From assembly GCA_934047225.1 (NCBI GenBank), contig OW204009.1:19031161-19095160 (forward strand): a stretch of 64,000 nucleotides of DNA. Direction: 5' to 3'. This document shows, piece after piece, positions 58,248 through 64,000 of the stretch. The notes under the pieces are model-generated. The model did not search any database and was not told the DNA's origin. It worked only from the letters and a program-made list of their open reading frames with translations. Numbering within the stretch: the first letter of the stretch is position 1; each line of letters opens with the position of its first letter. A program made the translations under genes and the position numbers. The DNA is from Ypsolopha sequella. Its lineage: Eukaryota; Arthropoda; Insecta; Lepidoptera; Ypsolophidae.

Positions 58248-58750
58248 AACAAGAACAAAACTATCCGAAAGTGTTTACAGTATAACTACATGTTGACTGT
58301 TAATGTTACTAAACGGTGTTTAATAGTTCTTTAAAAATGTGTAAACTAGTTAACACTATGCTTCTACATTGCTACTACATCGTAATAACAAGAACAAAAC
58401 TATCCGAAAGTGTTCACAGTATAACAAAATGGTTACTGTTAATGTTACTAAACGGTGTTTAATAGTTCTTTAAAAATGTGTAAACTAGTTCACACTATGC
58501 TTCTACATTGCTACTACATCGTAATAACAAGAACAAAACTATCCGAAAGTGTTCACAGTATAACAACATGGTTACTGTTAATATTACTAAACGGTGTTTA
58601 ATAGTTCTTTAAAAATGTGTAAACTAGTTCACATTATGCTTCTACATTGCTACTACATTATCCGAAAGTGCTCACAGTATAACTACATTGTTACTGTTAA
58701 TACTACTAAGCTGTGTCTAAATAGTTCTTTAAAAATGTGGAAACTAGGTT
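58248..58750 (+). repeat. 139-bp tandem repeat, about 3.6 copies
   Basis: aacaagaacaaaactatccg at 58248, 58387 and 58526, period 139. The fourth copy lacks the first 20 bp or so (starts attatccgaaagtg at 58658). Recurring words: gttactaaacggtgtttaat, agttctttaaaaatgtgtaa, tgcttctacattgctactac. Confidence 0.9.
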
Positions 58751-59040
58751 TTGTTATCGAAACTGAGTCGTAACCGTTAGGTGATCAAAGAATATTAGAT
58801 TTCTTTTACAAAAAAGTAAGTTCTTGCCAACCTTTTGTTCGGAACTCATTTGAAATATTTGATTGAATTACGTTTGGATCTACCATGAGGAAACTTTGTG
58901 AGCATTCAACGACATATTACTGATTTACCTATATTATAAACACAACAGTAGTTTCAAAATGTATTTTTCCTTGCTACCACATGATTGTCACTTTATGTAT
59001 CAAAAATAAATCAAAGTTGGAAAAAAATTTAAAATCCCTT
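58751..59040. other. No gene seen
   Basis: AT-rich spacer. Confidence 0.3.
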
Positions 59041-59059
59041 TTAATTTGTGTAAGTAGGA

Positions 59060-59720
59060 ATATTTTTAACTGACTTCAAAAAAGGAGGAGGTTCTCAATT
59101 CGACTGTTTTTTTTGGGCGTTATTACTTTATAACTCCGTCATTTCTGAACCGATTTGAATAATTCTTTTTTTGTTTGGAAGTGTGTATTTCTAGGTAGGT
59201 CTCAATTTAAGTTTGGTCATGATCTGATGAAGGTATTCAGAGATAGGGAGTGGAACTCCTCAGAAAATGACAGCATATCTCTCGAAATTGAGGTAATCGC
59301 TTTGTACCTGGGTGCTGATTACAAGGTATTACTTGAAAATTGACATTCTTCCACCTGACCTTCGATCCTGGCTTCATCACCATATTCACCATAGAACTCT
59401 TCAACGGATCAGAGCACATAACTCGAGATTGCGGCAATCACTGCGTTAGGGTACTGATTCAAGGGTATTACTTGGAGATTATCAGAATACCCACCTGACC
59501 TTCGATTTTGGCTTCATCACCGTAGAACTCTTCAACGGATGACAGCACATAACTCGAGATTGCGGCAATCATGTTGTGTTAGGGTGCTGATAGCAGGAAG
59601 CTACTCAAACATGGCTACTTATACTCACTTGAACTTCGTTTCATATTAACACCACGTTTGCAAGAACTACCCATACCTCACAATTTAACCCAGCAACACA
59701 AAAAATGTGAAATAAAATAA
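59060..59720. repeat. Dispersed repeat with actgacttcaaaaaaggagg head and internal duplication
   Basis: actgacttcaaaaaaggagg at 59070 and cgttattactttataactcc recall a common insect repeat. A segment with cacctgaccttcgat, ttggcttcatcacc, agaactcttcaacgga and ataactcgagattgcggcaa occurs at 59350-59440 and again at 59492-59568. No protein. Confidence 0.55.
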
Positions 59721-59899
59721 ATTTTTAACAAAAAAATCGTAACCGACTTCAATAGTAATAGCAGTCATTCACTAAAAAGTTAATAATAATTCTATAAAGA
59801 TCGATGGTACCGAAGCAACACTTTTGCCGACTTCTTTCTTCCTGAAACATTATGTTACCTAGAATTCGGCGTATGTCCTACGATATAGCAACATAAAAA

Positions 59900-61502
59900 C
59901 CAATATAAGAACGCCGACTGTTCACGCTACACTACGTTACCAGCATGACGTTAGAACATGACGTGTCATTCGCGTGCGCATGCGCGGATGACCACTCCCC
60001 CCCCCCCCGCCGCGCGCGGATCGAGGCGCGCGCGGGCGCTGGACTCTCTCTGTTTCGTCCGAACTCTCTAGAGAGTGACACGTGTACACACATTCGCGAC
60101 GCCACAAACAATATCGCATACGTCTCAGTGTTGTGTTCGCAGTGTTATATACCAGTGAAGTGTTCACGTTACTACACTGCCCTTTCTGCACATTCCTGAC
60201 ACAAACGCCGTCTGCATCATCCCAACAAGGAGGGACGCTGCACAGCGCATTTGCCATCGAGAACAACATTCCAAAGCAAGGTCAGTCAGTTTACCCACAA
60301 TTCTCTCGTGTCAACCCATCCGTTTATCCTCTTTCATCATCTCTGCATTCCTGTAGCCAGCGGCTACATTTTTGATCCTTCGAGACCGTTTTCGAATTCG
60401 AACCGTTAGAACCAGCCCCCTTTTCAGCCCCTACAGTCCATTTTCAATACAAGAAAAATTTTGGTCCGTCGAGCGGAAAATTTTTGGTTTATATCACCCC
60501 CCGCCTCCCTCCCGCCGGCCCGTAACTTTGTTTGAACCAGCCCCCGTCGATTTACTACAGTCCATTTTCACCCGGTTACATATTTCGGCCCCCCCCGCCC
60601 CTTTACAGAATAAACTCAGTTTGTTATTATTATTCAGCTCAGATAACATAAGTATATTCATTCAGCCCAATTGTTTATTACAGTCCACTATACTTCTTTA
60701 TTAAACCCAAATTTTACGAGATTTTGCGAGATATTTTTTCGGTGCGAGTATTTGCTTTATTTCGTGCATTTACGTAAGTTACGCACATACGTAAAACCCA
60801 CGTATACGTAAGTTATTACGTAACGAACGTTTACGTTTACGAATTATTACGTTACCAAAGTTTGATCTGCATCATTGGATTGTCCGCTCATTTAGATCCG
60901 ATTTCTGCGAGGTAAATACATTCTTTGTTCGTTTACGCGTTCGAGGCTTGTAGGTAGGTATTTTATTCTATAAATAGAATTTTCGACGACTGATGTGTTG
61001 TTGTAAATATACTGTTATGATATATTGCCGTCAGTTTTTTCGTGTTATTGTCTAACAAGTTCATCGGCCCTTTTCGATATTTTTGTGTTGCGGTAATCTC
61101 ACGTCGCAGTAATAGTATTAGACAGTTTGATCGTGTTATTGTCTGCTTTTTAACCGGATATATATATAGCACAAATATAGTAAAAAAAAAAAATTTTTGT
61201 TTTTTCATCTCATCTCTGCTCTTATTGTTTATGGTACACATATAGGGTGTTCCACGTTGGTGTATCAGCTCATATACAGGTTGTTTTTTTAAAAAAAAAA
61301 TATTTTTTCTTCTCTTTCGTGTTTATTTAAGAGTTCCGTATTCCGTTTGAACATAGTCATTGTTACTTCATCCGCGCAAGTGTCTCAGCTCTGTTCATCT
61401 GTCTCATTATATATTTTGGTTGTACGTCCGCTCTTATAGTTCAGTTCAAAATCGTTGCGTATTTTGTCTTAGTAATCAACCACCTACTTTAACAAAATTA
61501 AG
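59900..61502 (+). mobile_element. 5' region of a BEL/Pao LTR retrotransposon (LTR and leader)
   Basis: GC-rich stretch 59940-60060 followed by a TATA-like gttatatacc at 60142; I could not fix the LTR limits because only one LTR is in the window. The leader (60370-60720) contains repeated phrases: tacagtccattttca at 60425 and 60556, gaaccagccccc at 60411 and 60534, and a third tacagtcca at 60678. No primer-binding site was assigned. Confidence 0.4.
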
Positions 61503-63071
61503 ATGCCTTCGAAATCACAAGCCGCGATGTTTCGTGAGGCCGTAAAGGCGATAGTTCTGTTAAAGGAGATCGGTGCGGCGGTAGAGGCAGGCGACAGAAA
61601 AACTTATTCTGTGGCGGATTTCACCGCTCGTTACGCAAACATACAAAGCGTTAAAACTAAGTTAGAGAACGTATATTACGAGATCCTTGACGATGAGGAT
61701 TTGTCCGACGAAACTGAGGCAACCTACACAAAAAATTTTCAGTCGGCACTTAGCAACTATGATGCTATCCTAGTGGCATTTGAAAAATTAAATGAAAAAT
61801 CAGCTCTTCCGGACAAGACGCAACCCCTCAGCTCAGGTACACCCGTTGGTGTTTTACCAAAAATACCCATACCGGAGTTTCATTCGAACGTTGAAGAATG
61901 GCCCTCATTTATTGCCGTTTTTAGGAGCCTCGTCAGTGAGATGGCTACAGTCTCGGATGCTGTCAAACTGCATTATTTGTTAGGCGCCCTAAAGGGTGAG
62001 GCACATGATATGGTGAAACACCTCTACCCTACCAACGAGAATTATCCCATAGCCATGGAAATTCTCACCAAGCGTTACGACAATCGTCGCGTACTCATTG
62101 ACCGATTTGTGGACATTATAATGAACCTTCCGCACATCCACATGCGCTCGGATATCCGCACATCGTTCTTAATTCCGCTTATCTCAGCGCAAAGCGCTCT
62201 CCGCAACCTCGATCTGCCCATGAAAGACTCCGACTATGTTTTCGTGTCCATGGTGGTGCGAAAACTGCAAGGCGAGCTCCGCACTCTTTTCGAGCGGAAG
62301 TACGGATCTCGTGCAACTCTGCCCACGCTCAAGAACCTCATTGAGTTTCTGGAAGAGCACGCACGCTGCAAGGAGAATGAGTCATCGTTCCTTGCGTCAC
62401 AGGAGGCTCCTTCTTCATCACGGCTCGGCCCGTCAGAAAGGCTCGCTCAGCTCAATAAGCTGCTTCAACCCACTCGAGGAACTCCACGTCAGCCCTACCA
62501 GGCTCATCAAGAGTTCCGCCCCATAGCTCCTCGGCAGGACAATCGCTCCCCCCGTCCTATTCGTCAACCATTTATGGCATTTGAGACAGCGCCAGTTTAC
62601 TCGGCCCGATTATCCCCATCACCCACTCGCCGACAGGATTATTCGGCTCAACCTTCTTCCCCTACTGGTGGTATGCCATGCCCATACTGCAGGAATAGGG
62701 GACACAAACTCATCGCATGCCCAGGATTTAATAACCAGCCAGTTCAAGGTCGGTGGGACTTTGTGAACTCACGCAACCGGTGCCGACGCTGTTTGGGTCC
62801 TCATTATGAGAACGAGTGCAGGTCTACACGTGCATGCAAGGAGTGTGGGCGGTCTGACCACCATACTTCACTGCATCGCCATGGGGCCATGTCTCCGACA
62901 CGCTCATCTGCTCATTTGCTGCCTCCGTCTCTACGTGAGCAGCCCAGACAGCGCTCAGCGCATGAGCCTCAGTACCGTTCGGCACATGCTACACAGGCAT
63001 ATACGTCCCATTCCAACTCGCCCACTCAATCGCGATCGCCAAGTAGGTCTCGGGTAGGTAGTCAACAGTGA
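61503..63071 (+). CDS. gag: BEL/Pao Gag protein
   Basis: 522 codons from ATG at 61503 to TGA at 63069-63071. Residues about 10-110: helical N-terminal domain. Residues about 120-300: DUF1759-type region with LPKIPIPEFHSNVEEWPSF, LHYLLGALKGEAHDMVKHL and AMEILTKRYDNRRVLIDRF. Then a Pro/Ser/Arg-rich linker and, from about residue 390, zinc knuckles: CPYCRNRGHKLIAC (C-x2-C-x4-H-x4-C), CRRCLGPHYENEC and CKECGRSDHH. The tail is Ser/Arg-rich. Gag forms the particle and packages the element RNA. The following frame continues after the TGA as protease/pol. Confidence 0.9.
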   Translation: MPSKSQAAMFREAVKAIVLLKEIGAAVEAGDRKTYSVADFTARYANIQSVKTKLENVYYEILDDEDLSDETEATYTKNFQSALSNYDAILVAFEKLNEKSALPDKTQPLSSGTPVGVLPKIPIPEFHSNVEEWPSFIAVFRSLVSEMATVSDAVKLHYLLGALKGEAHDMVKHLYPTNENYPIAMEILTKRYDNRRVLIDRFVDIIMNLPHIHMRSDIRTSFLIPLISAQSALRNLDLPMKDSDYVFVSMVVRKLQGELRTLFERKYGSRATLPTLKNLIEFLEEHARCKENESSFLASQEAPSSSRLGPSERLAQLNKLLQPTRGTPRQPYQAHQEFRPIAPRQDNRSPRPIRQPFMAFETAPVYSARLSPSPTRRQDYSAQPSSPTGGMPCPYCRNRGHKLIACPGFNNQPVQGRWDFVNSRNRCRRCLGPHYENECRSTRACKECGRSDHHTSLHRHGAMSPTRSSAHLLPPSLREQPRQRSAHEPQYRSAHATQAYTSHSNSPTQSRSPSRSRVGSQQ

Positions 63072-63075
63072 CTAC
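63066..63075 (+). promoter_or_regulatory. Candidate stop-codon readthrough site between gag and pol
   Basis: CAG TGA CTA C: a single TGA between two halves of one long frame, directly followed by CTA. UGA followed by CUA is a known leaky context in animal and viral messages. Whether it works here or is just a nonsense mutation cannot be told from one copy. Confidence 0.4.
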
Positions 63076-64000
63076 CTACAATAACAGAGCACTATGAAGG
63101 CGAGGACGATCAGCACTCAGCACACTCAGCACACTCATCACACATTCACTCATCACATACACACTCAGCTCATTGTCACTCAATGACTTCAACTCCAACA
63201 GAAAATTACTGTAACTCCGCACAACGTGTAGTGAACGTCACCAACACGCCAATTTTGTTGCCAACCGTCTCACTTAAAATAGCAGACGTAAATGGTCAAT
63301 TTCATTCAGCACGAGCCTTGTTGGACTGTGGAAGTATGCTGACTCTTTGTTCTCAGCGCATGGCCACAATTTTAAATTTGCCATTAAAACATAGATCTCT
63401 AAAAATCGCAGGAGTTGGAAATCAGCACACACAAGACTCAAAGGCATCAATCACAATTGTATGCCGCCCTACTCACCGTGACACACCTATGATCACGGCC
63501 ACAGCCCATATATTGAAGAACGTAACTGGGTACCTACCGTTGGAAAAGGTTCCAGATCTCGCTCAGTTAACAGGTCACCCGCCGATTCCTCTTGCTGATC
63601 GAGAATATCACACACCAGCTCCGGTTGATCTAATACTAGGATCTGACGTTCTTGGTCAAGTGTTAGACGGAACCAAGGTTTCGCTCGGCCCTGGCAAGCC
63701 TATAGCCTTCGGCACGATATTTGATTTTACATTGATTGGACCTTTCGAAAGTTTACATACTTCACCCACGAATCAGGTCAACTCAGTTCACATTGTCGGC
63801 TCTCACACGGACTCAGAGCATTCCACTCATGACATTCACAAAAGTCTTGAGAGGTTTTGGGAATCCGAGGAACCCCAAACCTACAAGCATACCAGCCCAT
63901 TAGAGGATCAGTGTGAGGACATTTTCCGCACCACAACTACTCGTGAACCATCAGGTCAATATGTGGTTACACTGCCCTTTCTGCACAACGCGCCGACATT
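63072..64000 (+). CDS. pol: BEL/Pao Pol, N-terminal part (protease and start of RT region), runs off the window
   Basis: In the same frame as gag and open from CTA 63072 to the end of the window. It begins with a linker rich in alternating His and Ser (63102-63180), then an aspartic protease-like domain: RALLDCGSMLTLCSQ with the D-C-G-S form of the D-S/T-G active site (about 63309-63354), IAGVG, and VDLILGSDVLGQVL. Then KSLERFWESEE, a phrase usual just before the reverse transcriptase in BEL pol. No stop codons in 309 codons. Serine is more usual than the cysteine in this active site. Confidence 0.8.

Noticed and set aside
59945..60704. Open frames of 84-110 codons ahead of gag
   Set aside because: They lie in the LTR/leader of the BEL element, overlap on both strands and show no protein motif.

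Overview
The window looks like a repeat-rich, AT-rich insect nuclear genome, most likely a moth or butterfly. The base for this is the combination of a BEL/Pao LTR element, RTE-type and CR1/Jockey-type LINEs, many short TIR elements and several dispersed motifs that I recall as common in Lepidoptera. No bacterial operons, CRISPR arrays, rRNA genes or convincing tRNA genes are visible. Most of the 64 kb is mobile-element debris and tandem repeats.

Layout. 0.9-3.9 kb: a broken DUF7869-like (transposase-like) gene split by a TIR element. 4.26-6.37 kb: a TIR element whose interior recurs inverted at 55.3-56.8 kb. 7.6-7.9 kb: a self-complementary modular repeat. 9.35-9.54 kb: a THAP-domain relic. 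14.2-15.2 kb: a degraded zeste/Myb-SANT-like gene with a duplicated exon-intron unit. 15.5-22.3 kb: LINE remnants and several TIR elements, including a hAT-type one with an 8-bp target duplication. 18.1-22.6 kb, minus strand: three phase-compatible exons of a small unrecognised host gene. 22.8-23.1 kb: a second modular repeat, with an A-B-A'-B' layout, lying between that gene and a plus-strand gene.

The plus-strand gene starts at 23394. Its exons (23394-23819, 26296-26367, 44694-44776, 53983-54091) join in phase and end in a C2H2 zinc finger, so much of the rest of the window would be its introns. These introns hold a 95-bp minisatellite; a 45-bp array with an 8-unit higher-order pattern; a palindrome of about 215 bp; about 180 copies of an unrelated 45-bp satellite split by a nearly intact LINE (ORF1 with PHD-like finger; ORF2 endonuclease plus reverse transcriptase with one in-frame stop); a decayed second LINE; and a pure (ATG)445 tract. 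After the last exon come 64-bp, 67-bp and 139-bp arrays. From about 60 kb to the window edge lies the 5' part of a BEL/Pao element whose gag and protease/pol frames are separated by a single TGA followed by CTA.

The least explained features are the A-B-A'-B' repeat between two divergent genes, the open frame bridging ORF1 and ORF2 of the LINE, the TGA-CTA junction in the BEL element, and the host zinc-finger gene itself. All functional calls come from reading the sequence and from recalled family features; no search was run.
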